A DNA stretch of 64,000 nucleotides from Platanthera guangdongensis (lineage: Eukaryota; Streptophyta; Magnoliopsida; Asparagales; Orchidaceae), in contig CM077150.1 in assembly GCA_039583875.1 (NCBI GenBank), positions 188,422,375-188,486,374 on the forward strand. Direction: 5' to 3'. How positions within the stretch are numbered: the stretch's first letter is position 1; each line of letters begins with the position of its first letter. Positions 43,534-53,585 of the stretch are shown here, one piece after another. A model generated the notes under the pieces. That model did no database searches and was not told the DNA's origin. It worked only from the letters and a program-made list of their open reading frames with translations. Position numbers and translations under genes: made by a program.

Positions 43534-45171
43534 GCTTAGAGGTGATCAACCATACTGCTACCTACAGAAGAGTTCTTTGTTCTATGAAAAACATTCATAT
43601 ATGTAAATCCCAGGAAATAAAACCACGCCTTAAATGTTAAACCAAAGTAATTGTTGAGTCATTTTTAGGTCATTATATATCATGACAAAATTTATATTAA
43701 TTTAATTTAATTAGAATACAGATAAGGATAAGGCTTGCTAATCATATTTAGGTATTTTAGCTAATTTCAATAAGATGTGGTTTAAAGTTTATAATATGCC
43801 CATATTTCTATAAATAGGGGATCAAGGGTCTGTTATACAGATTTGATTATTAATCAAAATGTGGATTTTTTTCTTCTCTAGGATTTCTCTCATTCATTGC
43901 TTGAAGATTCACACTATGCCTAAGGGTTGAACAATATGAGGATTCCCTATTTGTATCTTTATATTTTAATTTCTTATAATTATAATTTTATCTTCTCTAC
44001 CCATTATACTATAAGACCCTTTAAAAATTTTATTTACATATAGTTAAATGAGACGCAAGAACAAACACAACATGGGTCTCAATTACACCCTTAAAATTTT
44101 GTTTCACAAGGAATAGGGCATTATTTTTGTAGCAATTCAATTACAGCTTTCAGCTATAGTGCTCGAAAGATAATATCATATTTGATTCATGTTTTCTTTT
44201 GTTGGGTCATCTTCTTCAAGACAAGTGCATAGAAACTATGATGATTAACATTAAAAAAAGTAGTTCCAGCACAATAATTTCTACATTTAATGTTTTTACA
44301 GTTTATTTACAAGGATATTCTACGTTCCCTCAAGTATGTCATGTTCACTAACAAAGCTTTAAACAAACACAAATTGAGCACATAGCAAACAGTTTTTGGA
44401 GCCAAATTTTGCAATCCCTGCATAGAATTGGGAGCAGCTTTTGGATCTCTCTGTTTGGCCTAACAGTGGCAATTGAAAAATGAGGGCAGTGCTTGTGAAT
44501 TCAATGGAAAATAAATAGGCCCAAAGCGGCATATTGGATCAATACACTACATACAACATTCAAAAGTTAGTGGTAGCCAACATCCAAGCCTCAATAATGT
44601 TTCAAGGGCAAACCATGTCCTCGAGAGTTAAACATGGTTCTTTTCCACTACATTTCCTGCCAAATTTCAAAATGCCGCAGCCCTCATAAAAGGGCAAACT
44701 CCGTCCTTGAGGGTTAAACATGTTCTTTCCCACCGAGTTTTCCTACCAAATTTCAAATCCTCGCAGCTGTCCTACTAAGATTTTGATCAGGGAATCATGA
44801 AAGCATCATCAAAAAGCTAGAATGAAGAGCACTTTTACTCCTCTCATGCTAACATGTTAGAATGATAACCATACCTGAAGCAACAACATATTGTCATCAC
44901 ACTGGGTTTAGAGCGACACTCAGATTTGGCACCCCAGTGCATATTAATTGCAAAGCTCAAACATCGTTAAATTACCGAGCTTCGAGAACTTCGCTACTAA
45001 GCAAGGAAACCAGCGTATCCAAGCATGGATCATCTTTGAGTTTGCTCCATGACGTTTTGAACAACGATACATTACATCTGCATAACAAAGAGGGAAATAT
45101 CATGAAAATTGGAAATTCAGATCATAAACAATGTGGAGGGGAGAACGCTTCTTAGGGAGTAAATCCATGTC
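43534..45171. other. Mostly noncoding stretch with an LTR-like promoter and a small duplication
   Basis: CTATAAATAGGGGATCAAGG near 43811 is a good TATA context and may belong to a small copia LTR beginning at TGTTGAGTC (43652). An 86-bp diverged tandem duplication lies at 44606-44770 (GGGCAAAC...CCGCAG). On the minus strand 44976-45077 is bounded by CAG| and |GTAATT and reads WSKLKDDPCLDTLVSLL in one frame. It could be an extra exon near the gene at 45172, but it carries no recognised domain. Confidence 0.35.
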
Positions 45172-45728
45172 CTACTTTTGAAGCAAAATTAGGGTTTCTA
45201 AAATGGAATTCCGGATAGAATCACGGCTCCTCCTCATCCCTGCTTCCTTGTACAGAAGAATGAGCATGTCGAACAACCTGGTAAGTAATTAAAAGGTCAG
45301 CATAATAATCTAGCGGCTTGCCACATCTGTGATACCTAAATTTCCCAAAGCATCCAAAGTCGAACAGTGTTAGTTATAAACCTACCTGTCAAGTTGAGGA
45401 GATTTTCTGACCCACGTCAGCTTTAAGATCTCATGAATTCGCTCCAGAACCTACGAAAACATGAAGTCATGCAATCCAAAAGTGTGAGTAATATTGGAGT
45501 GACTGATAACTTGCGAGAATATTAGTAACTACCAGAAGAATGGTTTCATCATCATCACCATGCAGCCACTGGAAGAAGAGAGGAAAAATCCGATGGAAAT
45601 GCATTAATAGAACAAGCCCCATGGCATTCAAAACTGGTCCAATAAGTTGAAGCCACGCTACACGACGATTTCGATTAAATGGCTGGCGTTCCAATTGCCC
45701 TAGCATCTCGCTTAAAATCAGTTCAAAC
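45172..45728 (-). CDS. TTI2: Last three exons of a TELO2-interacting protein 2-like gene
   Basis: Three exons with canonical junctions on the minus strand: 45533-45728 (AG|G...CTG|GTAGTT), 45386-45450 (TAG|GTT...ACAG|GTAGGT) and 45172-45277 (CCAG|GTTG... to TAG at 45172-45174). Phases fit and join into about 122 codons. The text reads AWLQLIGPVLNAMGLVLLMH, then FPLFFQWLHGDDDETILLVL, ERIHEILKLTWVRKSP and LLYKEAGMRRSRDSIR. This matches what I know of the C-terminal end of the Tti2 family, an ARM-like scaffold of the TTT complex that stabilises PIK-related kinases such as TOR and ATM. Upstream exons were not found in 45729-64000, which is filled with transposons, so this is either a 3' fragment or a gene with a greatly expanded intron. 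Confidence 0.5.
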
Positions 45729-47555
45729 CTTTAAAAGAAAAAATAATGTTACTCCAACAACATATTTTAAAATAATCAGAAAACTTAGCAACAACGTTTA
45801 ACTGTTTAAGGTAAAAAAAAGATGTGACAAACTTTCGAAAATGCTATTAGATGCATGGAGGTAAGTGTGGTTTTTAACAATAAACAGAGCTAAGCAAGCA
45901 CCCCATACAAGAACAGCGAACATATCTCATCCTAGGAGAATCAATTTCCAATGTTATATCAATATTTTTCAATTACATTACAATCTAGTAAACATCATTA
46001 TTTAAATTTTCCAAACAAAGAACTGGGGCTCCATTATCTCCTTCCATGAGTATCATCAGAATCAAGATATTTAGGTTTATCCAGCTATTTGAATCTTTAT
46101 TTTCTGATGTCTTGTTGAATTACTCCTGTGATGTAAATCTGTTCAGAGGTGGGGAGGCGGGGTTGGAGTTGGGGTGTCACCGCCGTTTTAGCTAAGGCTG
46201 CGGGAGCAAATGCCCCCGCCCAAAAGCGGAGCACGTCTGTTTTCCCGCCTTGCGGCGGCGATTGTTCGTACACCAGCGGCCCAACGCAACCCCAAACAGA
46301 GCCAAAATTTATCTATAGTTTACCTTAGTGTGTGGGTGTGTGTGTGTGGGTGGGTGGGCAGGAGTTTATGATAGATTATAATAAAAAGAAGATTGTGTTG
46401 AAAACACAATAATGATCATAATAACATACATTTTTTATACATAAACCAAGAGATACAAAATTGGATCTTTTGATGCAAAGATCAAAGATGATGAATATTA
46501 CAACTTTTGATTTCACTGCCGACTTGCACCTCGAACCAGTTAGTCTTACCAAATCCACCCCCAGATTTTCCTCAACCCTCTCCAACTTGAGGTAAATTCG
46601 ACACCCTAGATCTAACCCGGTCTAGTCACCACCCACGAGGCAAATTTCACTCATTACAATAATCAACGATTAAATCAAAGTCAAAGAGAAAACACAATTT
46701 AGAAATGTAAATCAAGATAAAGAGAAAACCCCTCTCTAAAAGAACCATTAATTTTGATGTCTGCATGTTGTAAAGGTTCGATCTTTATGACATGTGATGC
46801 TCTCTTCATTGTATTTACGATCCTCAAAAACGTTTGCTTGATAAGAATTTGATACATCAAGAACACTCGGATTTTCAAGAGAGAAGTTCAAGAGAATGTT
46901 TCCTTGTCACCTTTTTATCGCATTTTGATGTTCATTCTTCAGCAACAGGCCTTCCCTACTTTTGATTCCTGGGCACCAACAACTAGTCATGCAAAAACAG
47001 GCTTGTCAGGCCCAGGCCCAGAAACTGGGCAGTTGCCTTTGAAAGGGGGGCCTTGCAATGCCCAGAAACTGGGCTTGGGTCAGGCCCAAGCCAGTTTATC
47101 GTAGAGCCCTGCCAAGTTGTATGAATCTTGATATTTGTCGGCACTTCACAAGATTCTGATCTTTGAGTGAAAAATAATAAATAATAACATTTTAAGTTCA
47201 TTTCTTCTATCTAGATGTGTGCATATAATAATGATATTTCGAAAAAAAATTTATCAATTTTCTTTTACTCGGATTAGGTAAAAAATGTTGATGTAAATTT
47301 CAATGCTTCGCATTTGCTAGATATAAATCAAAATTCTTACTGATTATTATATTAGTTAGATATTTTCTTCCCTCCAAATCATTCATATCAAATATATGGG
47401 TATCCTCAACATGATGAAATTAATTGGGAATGCAAATAAATTTTATCTCATAACTTAATATTATGCATTTGGTTCCAACTTCCAATGACCATAAAAAAAT
47501 TGAATTATTTAAAAAAAAATCAACTCAAGCATAAATAAGTTAACACACTGGACTT
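45729..47555. other. Intron or intergenic stretch, noncoding
   Basis: No further exon was recognised. It contains a possible GC-rich MITE at 46140-46310 (GGTTGGAGTTGGGG near the left, CAACCCCAAACAGAGCC at the right, no clear target duplication), a G/T-rich run at 46328-46362, LTR-like text at 46370-46970, and a GC-rich palindromic stretch at 46990-47100 (GGCCCAGGCCC, CCCAGAAACTGGGC). Confidence 0.4.
46328..46362 (+). repeat. G/T-rich run with four GGG blocks
   Basis: GTGTGTGGGTGTGTGTGTGT followed by GGGTGGGTGGG. The four GGG blocks fit a G-quadruplex pattern on the + strand. Confidence 0.75.
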
Positions 47556-47684
47556 GGCTCCGTTTGGGGGACTTATTTTCACCGGTCAAGCGGTTACGAC
47601 CGCATGAACCGGACCTTAATTAAGGTCCGGTTCATGCGGTCGTAACCGCTTGACCGGTGAAAATAAGTCCCGCCGAATGGAGCC
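47556..47684. mobile_element. Palindromic MITE with a 104-bp perfect inverted repeat
   Basis: Ends GGCTCCGTTTGG and, inverted, GGCTCCATTCGG. The inner 47568-47671 is a perfect palindrome of 2 x 52 bp centred on TTAATTAA at 47616-47623, with no spacer. The target duplication is unclear. No coding capacity. Confidence 0.8.
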
Positions 47685-47714
47685 TTACTCTATAAATTTT
47701 ATAAAAGAAGTAAC

Positions 47715-49055
47715 CGTTGAAAGGGGGGCCCGGCCCATCTTGGGTAACCCGGGATGACAGCCCACGTCCCGACTGCAGTCGGTGCACTCCAACCAACTCT
47801 CCGGGAAGGCTCTGAATTATACGGGAATATTCCACGGTAGGTTGTTGAGGTCAGAGCTTGATCCTGGGACCTCCTTTATCCGGTAACTATCTTAAGTCCT
47901 GATACCGCGCAGTTGGGTATCAGGACTTGAGATAGTTACCTGATAAAGGAGATCCCGAGATCAAGTCCTGGACTCAACAACCTACCGTGGAATATTCCCG
48001 TATAATTCGGAGCCTTCCGGGAGAGTTGGTTGGAGTGCACCGACTGCACTTTTGTTGAAAGGGGGGCCCGATCCATCTTGGGTAACCCGGGATGATTGTC
48101 CACAGCCCGACTGCAGTCGGTGCACTCCAACCAACTCTCCGGGAAGGCTCCGAATTATACGGGAATATTCCAAGGTAGGTTGTTGAGGCCAGGGTTTGAT
48201 CCCGGGACCTCCTTTATCAGGTAACTATCTCAAGTCCCGATACCCAACTGCGCGGTATCAGGACTTGAGATAGTTACCTGATAAAGGAGGTCCCGGGATC
48301 AAGCCCTGACCTCAACAACTTACCTTGGAATATTCCCGTATAATTCGGAGCCTTCCCGGAGATTTGGTTGGAGTGCACCGACTGCAGTCGGGCTGTGGGC
48401 TGTCATCCCGGGTTACCCAAGATGGGTCGGGCCCCCCTTTCCACGGTAGATTGTTGAGGCCAGGGCTTGATCCCGGGACCTCCTTTATCAGGTAACTATC
48501 TCAAGTCCTGATACCGCACAGTTGCGGTATCAGGACTTGAGATAGTTACCTGATAAAAGAGGTCCCGGGATCAAGCCCCGGCCTCAACAACCTACCGTGG
48601 AATATTCCCGTATAATTCGGAGCCTTCCCGGAGAGTTGGTTGGAGTGCACTTTTGTTGAAGGGGGGCCCGGCCCATCATGGGTAACCCGGAATGACAGCC
48701 CGCAGCCCGACTGCAGTCGGTGTACTCCAACCAACTCTCCGAGAAGGCTCCGAATTATACGGAAATATTCCACGGTAGGTTGTTGAGGTCGGGGCTTGAT
48801 CCCGGGACCTCCTTTATCAGGTAATTATCTCAAATCCTGATACCCAACTGCGCTACAACAGAGTTGGGTATCAGGACTTGAGATAGTTACCTGATAAAGG
48901 AGGTTCCGGGATCAATCTCTGGCCTCAACAACCCACCGTGGAATATTCTTGTATAATTCGGAGTCTTCCCGGAGAGTTTGTTAGAGTGCACCAACTGCAG
49001 TCGGGCTGTGGGCTGTCATCCCGGGTTACCCAAGATGGGTCGGGCCCCCCTTTCA
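47715..49055. mobile_element. Foldback array of four large hairpins
   Basis: About 1340 bp flanked by AAGTAAC (47708-47714 and 49056-49062). It consists of repeated arms containing GGGGGGCCCGGCCC, GACTGCAGTCGGTGCACTCC, GGGAATATTCC and GATCCCGGGACCTCC, in both orientations. Hairpin turns lie near 47910, 48250, 48522 and 48855 (CTGATACC...GGTATCAG). Two junctions (about 48050 and 48652) share CTTTTGTTGAA, as if one unit had jumped into another at the same site. Small frames read through it are composition effects. Confidence 0.78.
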
Positions 49056-49089
49056 AAGTAACTTGATGCAGTGTAAACTTCCTTTAATA

Positions 49090-49147
49090 GCCTAAGGCCG
49101 ACAATGTCAGCTTGTCAGCTTTATGAGGCTGACGAGCTGACATTGCC
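49090..49147. repeat. Short inverted repeat
   Basis: GACAATGTCAGCTTGTCAGC and GCTGACGAGCTGACATTGCC face each other across about 8 bp. The rest of 49063-49177 shows nothing else. Confidence 0.8.
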
Positions 49148-49182
49148 AGACTTAAAAATTCTTTTAAACTTGAAGCCTAGAG

Positions 49183-50631
49183 TGACGCAGGAGGTATCTA
49201 TAGGAGGTGGTAAATCGGCGACCAAATCCCTACATTCTATGCAAATCCGACGGTTAAGCCACAAATTAGAAAATTAAATTAAACATCTCACGCAGATAAT
49301 TTAAAGTAAGACATAATATTTTAATAGGGCAAAAGCAAGCTTAGGCTTTCTCCGCATGGAGGGCCAAAGCGAGAGCGAGCGGCGAATGAACCCCGCAAAT
49401 CACAATATTTATCTAACAAATCACCGCAATATAATATACCCAAACAAATATGAGATCCAATCCAAATAAATATGCTGAAATAATAATTCAATATAACGGA
49501 ATCTGACCAAATAGTAGGCTGACCGAGGCACTGAAGATTTCGGAGCCGGATGCGTGGAACGACGATCAAATGTGGAATCGGAGCCGGATGCGTGGAACGA
49601 CGATCAAATGTGGAATCGGAGCCGGATGGCGGGAAAATGAAGGAGGTGGCTTTCCTCGGCGGTAGAGTGTGGAATCGGACCAGAAATGGATAGATGCGGC
49701 CACATATGGACAGATCCGGGCGGGGAAGGGTAGATCCGACAATATGAAATCGGATCAGGGCTGAAAACTCTAGATCAGGGTTGATCCGGGAGGAGGGCTT
49801 TGGGTGGTGGTTCCCCGAGAAAGTGAGATGGCGGTAAAGGAATTTTAGGGTTCGGATGGGGAGGTTGCAGTAGGGATTAAAGGGGGCTGATAGCGGCGGC
49901 TTAGGGTTATGGGGAGGGGCGGACGACAGGGGGTATTGGCGGGAGTAGCGGCCTGGTGGAGGGGAGAAACAGGTGGTCCGGAGGCTGCAGGGGTGTAGGC
50001 ACTGCCGGCCTGCGGCCTGGGGTGGAGAAACTGGAGCAGGGTGTTGTTTTGGAAGCCGACGGATGCAAGACTACAGAACCGTCTTGTATAGGGGAAAAAA
50101 CTATAGACTTGAATAGTAAATTTACTTTTTGAATAGTGCAATGAAGAGGAATAGGAATTAGAGAGGTGGCTTGATTTGGGGGAGGGGGGGGGGGGTTGCA
50201 GCGGGTGGAGGAAGGGTTTGAGGCTTGGAAAATGGAGGATAGGGTTAGGGGGTACCTTGGGGAGGAAGATACAAGCCTAGAAGTCGTCACCTAGGGTTCC
50301 ACGGAGTCGGCACCGTGACGGGATCGCGGGAATCCGGGAATACAAATCTCCAAATTCTGCAATGCCTTAGATCAGCTCCTAAGAGATCTATTTACAATAA
50401 AGAAAAGATTAGGGCATCTCTCATCAACGACTACGATTGGTCGGAGGTGAGGCTATCCAAATACAACAAAATAAATGCAAACATAGTGACATAATATATC
50501 AAATCGATTTGCAAGGCGAATCCGGACAGATCTGCGGAGTCTGATCGTCGGTCCGGGCACGTCATATATGGTAAGTCACCAAATCAGCCCCAAACGGGCC
50601 CAAAACTCGTTCTCGTCTCTGCTCCGCATCA
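49183..50631 (-). repeat. Second GAG-only element, 3' LTR
   Basis: Contains a 38-bp tandem duplication at 49541-49616 (unit with GGAGCCGGATGCGTGGAAC) that the other LTR lacks. The polypurine-like GCCCGAGAGAT precedes it on the minus strand. Confidence 0.88.
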
Positions 50632-51320
50632 ATCTCTCGGGCTTGAAAGAATTCATCTCCCGATGAATTGGGATTGAAATTCTCTCGATGTATGTCAGGT
50701 ACAACTCGAAGAGGTACCCCAAAAGTCGACCAAGTGTCGTCAACGGAAGAGATTGCTTGACAATCAACTCCCCCTGACTGAAAAGCTGTCATCTCCGATA
50801 AATGGAGACGGCCGTAATGAAGTCGAAGTCCAAGGGTGAATCTATCATACTCTGCTGCAAGTACCCAGGTGTCATCAGCGTCTGTAGTAGGAATACACTG
50901 GTGGAGTCTGGTCTCCATGAAGCTCTCAACGCTCAACTCACGAGTGGTGGATCCTGGTGCGATCGGCGACGCCGTAGGCAGAACCAAAGAAAACGAGTGC
51001 CCGGGTGGGTGGGTGTCAGAAGTGGGTGAGTATTGGTGGTCATCAGGCGTATGTGAGTTATGAAGGTGGCAAGGTAACGGAAATGGAGGTGTGGGCGGCT
51101 GGAAGTCCCCACTGCTTGGGTCTACATATTGGCGAGGCTCGTAGTACGACGTCATATCCTCAACACTAAATACCAGGTGGATACCCACACTTGCAAGGAT
51201 ATCAAGATCATAGGTGTTTGCTTCGATCCGTCTCATGATTAAATAGGGATCCATTCGTCTAACGCTCAAGCCTTTAGCAAGTCTCGCACGGAGCCTCACA
51301 ACGCAGATTCTTACCATCAC
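50562..51320 (-). CDS. C-terminal part of the long frame, running into the 3' LTR
   Basis: 252 codons in the same frame as 51558-52517 and 52569-53255. The last 23 codons lie inside the 3' LTR after crossing the polypurine tract, as in the element at 5606. Pro-rich patches (FQPPTPPFPLP) occur and there is no known domain. Probably part of one interrupted polyprotein of about 900 codons. Confidence 0.45.
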   Translation of the reverse strand: MMVRICVVRLRARLAKGLSVRRMDPYLIMRRIEANTYDLDILASVGIHLVFSVEDMTSYYEPRQYVDPSSGDFQPPTPPFPLPCHLHNSHTPDDHQYSPTSDTHPPGHSFSLVLPTASPIAPGSTTRELSVESFMETRLHQCIPTTDADDTWVLAAEYDRFTLGLRLHYGRLHLSEMTAFQSGGVDCQAISSVDDTWSTFGVPLRVVPDIHRENFNPNSSGDEFFQAREIDAEQRRERVLGPFGADLVTYHI

Positions 51321-51557
51321 TCGTCTGCCTTCATGAAGTACCTGCTCTTTCCAGTGAACATCCGTATGTGATTTATAAAATTTATTATCAATATGAATTC
51401 TCTATCGGAATGCCTCATGACACACATGCAAACGATGAACAGACAACATAACAGACTCATGCAAATGATGAAAAAACGACTCAACAAACTCATGCAAATG
51501 ATGCAAATAAAACATGTCGGGCACAACATGCTCTTTATGGGAAAATCTAATAATGAC

Positions 51558-52517
51558 CTAAAAAACTATCAAGGGAGGTGGACTATCAGGAGGCTCTCTC
51601 GGTGGAGTGTAGAAAAACTCATCCCGTGTGAAAAGAGTGCTCAGATGATCGTGAGAAACATCTACACTCAAGGGAGAGCTCATGGAAAGCAAAATGTCTC
51701 TCAGGGAGCGTAACATATCAGGGGGCTTACCAGTAGGTGTGTAAGAAAAGTCATCACGAATGCGACGACCACCTGAATGATAATCATGTATACCAACTAA
51801 AAGACATGACACTCGAGTGTGTTGCGTGTCCCTGAAAAGAAAGAGCTCGTCTGGTGGGTCAGCAGGTGGTGCGTCCCAAAACTCATCGAGGGTGCGATGT
51901 ATCAGCAGGAGGTGCCCTAAATAATTGATGCTCCACACAATATCCATCATCTGAGGCAAGCCCAGAGACGATAATGGAAGAAACACCACTAACCTGAAAC
52001 TCGTAAATAAGCGGCTCACCTGAATCGCATCCTCACTAGGATGTGGTTGCTCATCAGGAGGTTCAATATGGGGGTCATCATAGTACTCGTCACCAGGTTC
52101 ATGATCCTCCAGATGAGTACCATCGTGAGGGATAGTGTCTCCGTGAATGGGTAATATAGCCACTAAGAGATCAACACCAGGCTCTGGACCCTCAGTCGTG
52201 ATGTAACTCAGGGCAGTGACAATGAGAGAGCGACATAGACCTTCAGTCAATAATGGATCTATGGGTGCGGTGTCAGGAAATGAGTTTGTGGTTGGGGTGC
52301 TAACTAATCTGCTGTATGGTATAGGAGAAGGTGTGGGTGAGGGACACAACACTATAGACTCAGTAGATCGTTCAAGCTCGCTCTCAGTCGGGGTCACAAG
52401 AGAATGGTCAAAAACAAGAGATAAGTCACTCACTAGGCTAAGCACTTCACTGGGGTGAGAGCAATCCGCCTCATGTATCACTTCTATCGTGGCTGATAGG
52501 ACAGTAGTAGGCGTCAT
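51558..52517 (-). CDS. Middle part of the long proline-rich frame
   Basis: 319 codons, acidic and Ser/Pro-rich. The last third repeats a pattern D-(E/D)-F-x-x-x-P-x-x-x-PPD three times: DEFWDAPPADPPDE, DDFSYTPTGKPPDM and DEFFYTPPREPPDS. PPD motifs also mark the unrelated element at 5606. Stops separate it from gag upstream and from the C-terminal part downstream, all in one frame. No recognised enzyme domain. Confidence 0.45.
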   Translation of the reverse strand: MTPTTVLSATIEVIHEADCSHPSEVLSLVSDLSLVFDHSLVTPTESELERSTESIVLCPSPTPSPIPYSRLVSTPTTNSFPDTAPIDPLLTEGLCRSLIVTALSYITTEGPEPGVDLLVAILPIHGDTIPHDGTHLEDHEPGDEYYDDPHIEPPDEQPHPSEDAIQVSRLFTSFRLVVFLPLSSLGLPQMMDIVWSINYLGHLLLIHRTLDEFWDAPPADPPDELFLFRDTQHTRVSCLLVGIHDYHSGGRRIRDDFSYTPTGKPPDMLRSLRDILLSMSSPLSVDVSHDHLSTLFTRDEFFYTPPREPPDSPPPLIVF

Positions 52518-52568
52518 GGTGACCTCAGTATGGGAGGGACTCGTACTGCGGAGGTCGGGGTGAGAATC

Positions 52569-53255
52569 CTATCGACTAGCTCTTGCGGATCTCAAAGACT
52601 GTTCATAACGAAGGGAGAGCTGATATGTCGACTCGAGGGACTTCGAGCTATGATAAATCACATTAGTACAAATGTCATATCGAAGCCCAGATCGAAATTG
52701 GGAAGTGGTCATGGTTGGGTCCTCTCGTATATCACTCCTCACAGCTAACTCATCGAAGCAATCCATGTACTCAGCGACTGACAAGGATCCTTGCTGAAGG
52801 GAAAATAATTGGTCGAGCAAGCGGCACTGATACGACAAATGCAGATACCTCTGACACAAAGTACGCTTCATGTCCACCCAAATGGTGATGCGATGTAGAC
52901 GGTCTCGCTCGCGAGTCCTCTCAACGCTAGCCCAATATGTCATCGTCTGATCTAAAAGTCTACATTTCGTAAATTTAACGCGACGCTCACCGAATACCTC
53001 AAAATGATCAAAATAATACTTCATATACACGAGCCAATAACTGAAAGACTCGAGACTCGATGAGTCGTCAAAGGAAGGGGCAGCAGTACGAAACTGACTC
53101 TCTCTCGGAACAACTATCCTCATAATAATCATTCCTAAGGTAACTGAGTCGTGTCGAAGGATCAACACGATCTGCTCGCGTGTACGGATAAGAACGACGA
53201 CAATCATCATACTGATCGTCTCTAGCATAGTGGGGTCGTGTCGGTGCGTCAACAC
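52569..53255 (-). CDS. Gag-like capsid domain, second GAG-only element
   Basis: The central 150 residues match the Ty3/gypsy gag pattern: a YWLVYMKYYFDHF-type start, then IWVDMKRTLCQRYLHLSYQ, LFSLQQGSLSVAEYMDCFDEL and FRSGLRYDICTNV. The apparent first 50 residues are probably out of frame. An overlapping frame (53068-53406) carries a more convincing N-terminus, SRYHHLSPPQF followed by an Arg/Tyr/Asp-rich stretch with repeats of YxRxDxxxD. A frameshift near 53095 is therefore likely. No CCHC knuckle is seen. Confidence 0.65.
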   Translation of the reverse strand: MLTHRHDPTMLETISMMIVVVLIRTREQIVLILRHDSVTLGMIIMRIVVPRESQFRTAAPSFDDSSSLESFSYWLVYMKYYFDHFEVFGERRVKFTKCRLLDQTMTYWASVERTRERDRLHRITIWVDMKRTLCQRYLHLSYQCRLLDQLFSLQQGSLSVAEYMDCFDELAVRSDIREDPTMTTSQFRSGLRYDICTNVIYHSSKSLESTYQLSLRYEQSLRSARASR

Positions 53256-53406
53256 GATCTCTGAAAGTACTATACTGCGATCGAGAATGATCGTCGTAAT
53301 AATGTGAGGATCTCCTTGACGGGGTTCTGTGAGAGCGGGTGCAAGTGAGCCTGAGACCTTTAAATTGAGGTGGGGACAAGTGGTGATACCTAGACATGAC
53401 GGACAA
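53068..53406 (-). CDS. Probable N-terminus of the same gag, other frame
   Basis: 112 codons starting at an ATG 180 bp after the 5' LTR. Rich in Arg, Tyr, Asp and Ser (RSSHYYDDHSRSQYSTFRD, later ADRVDPSTRLSYLRNDYYED), a basic-acidic mixed repeat typical of a Gag leader. It ends just where the capsid domain begins in the neighbouring frame. Confidence 0.45.
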   Translation of the reverse strand: MSVMSRYHHLSPPQFKGLRLTCTRSHRTPSRRSSHYYDDHSRSQYSTFRDRVDAPTRPHYARDDQYDDCRRSYPYTRADRVDPSTRLSYLRNDYYEDSCSERESVSYCCPFL

Positions 53407-53585
53407 ACCTATAGATTCTACAACTATGTATTGAAAAGTGCGCGCAACCTGGCTGCGCGCAACCTGCTATGCAAGGGCCACTCCTCGCACGTGTGTCGTC
53501 CGGGGTATAAGGGGCATGATGACTTGACGTCATCCTCACCTTCCTCTGGCCTATCACCTTCAAAGTGGATTTGTTGTGCGAAGTG

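Noticed and set aside
44976..45077. Extra exon of the TTI2-like gene
   Set aside because: Splice-like borders exist, but it lies downstream of the stop codon and has no recognised domain. It is mentioned only as a possibility in the surrounding stretch.
44862..45155. 97-residue plus-strand frame
   Set aside because: No domain, overlaps a better minus-strand reading, and the composition is ordinary.
46140..46310. GC-rich MITE
   Set aside because: Terminal similarity is weak and no target duplication was found, so it is not listed as a separate element.
48546..48773. Repeated minus-strand frames beginning MEYSRIIQSL-type (47632, 47982, 48546)
   Set aside because: These are the same hairpin arm read in the same frame. 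The stops and lengths differ and they have no independent support.
47735..49040. tRNA gene or SINE in the foldback array because of GATCCCGGGACCTCC
   Set aside because: A B-box-like word only. No matching A box at the correct distance and no cloverleaf; the inverted arms explain the sequence.
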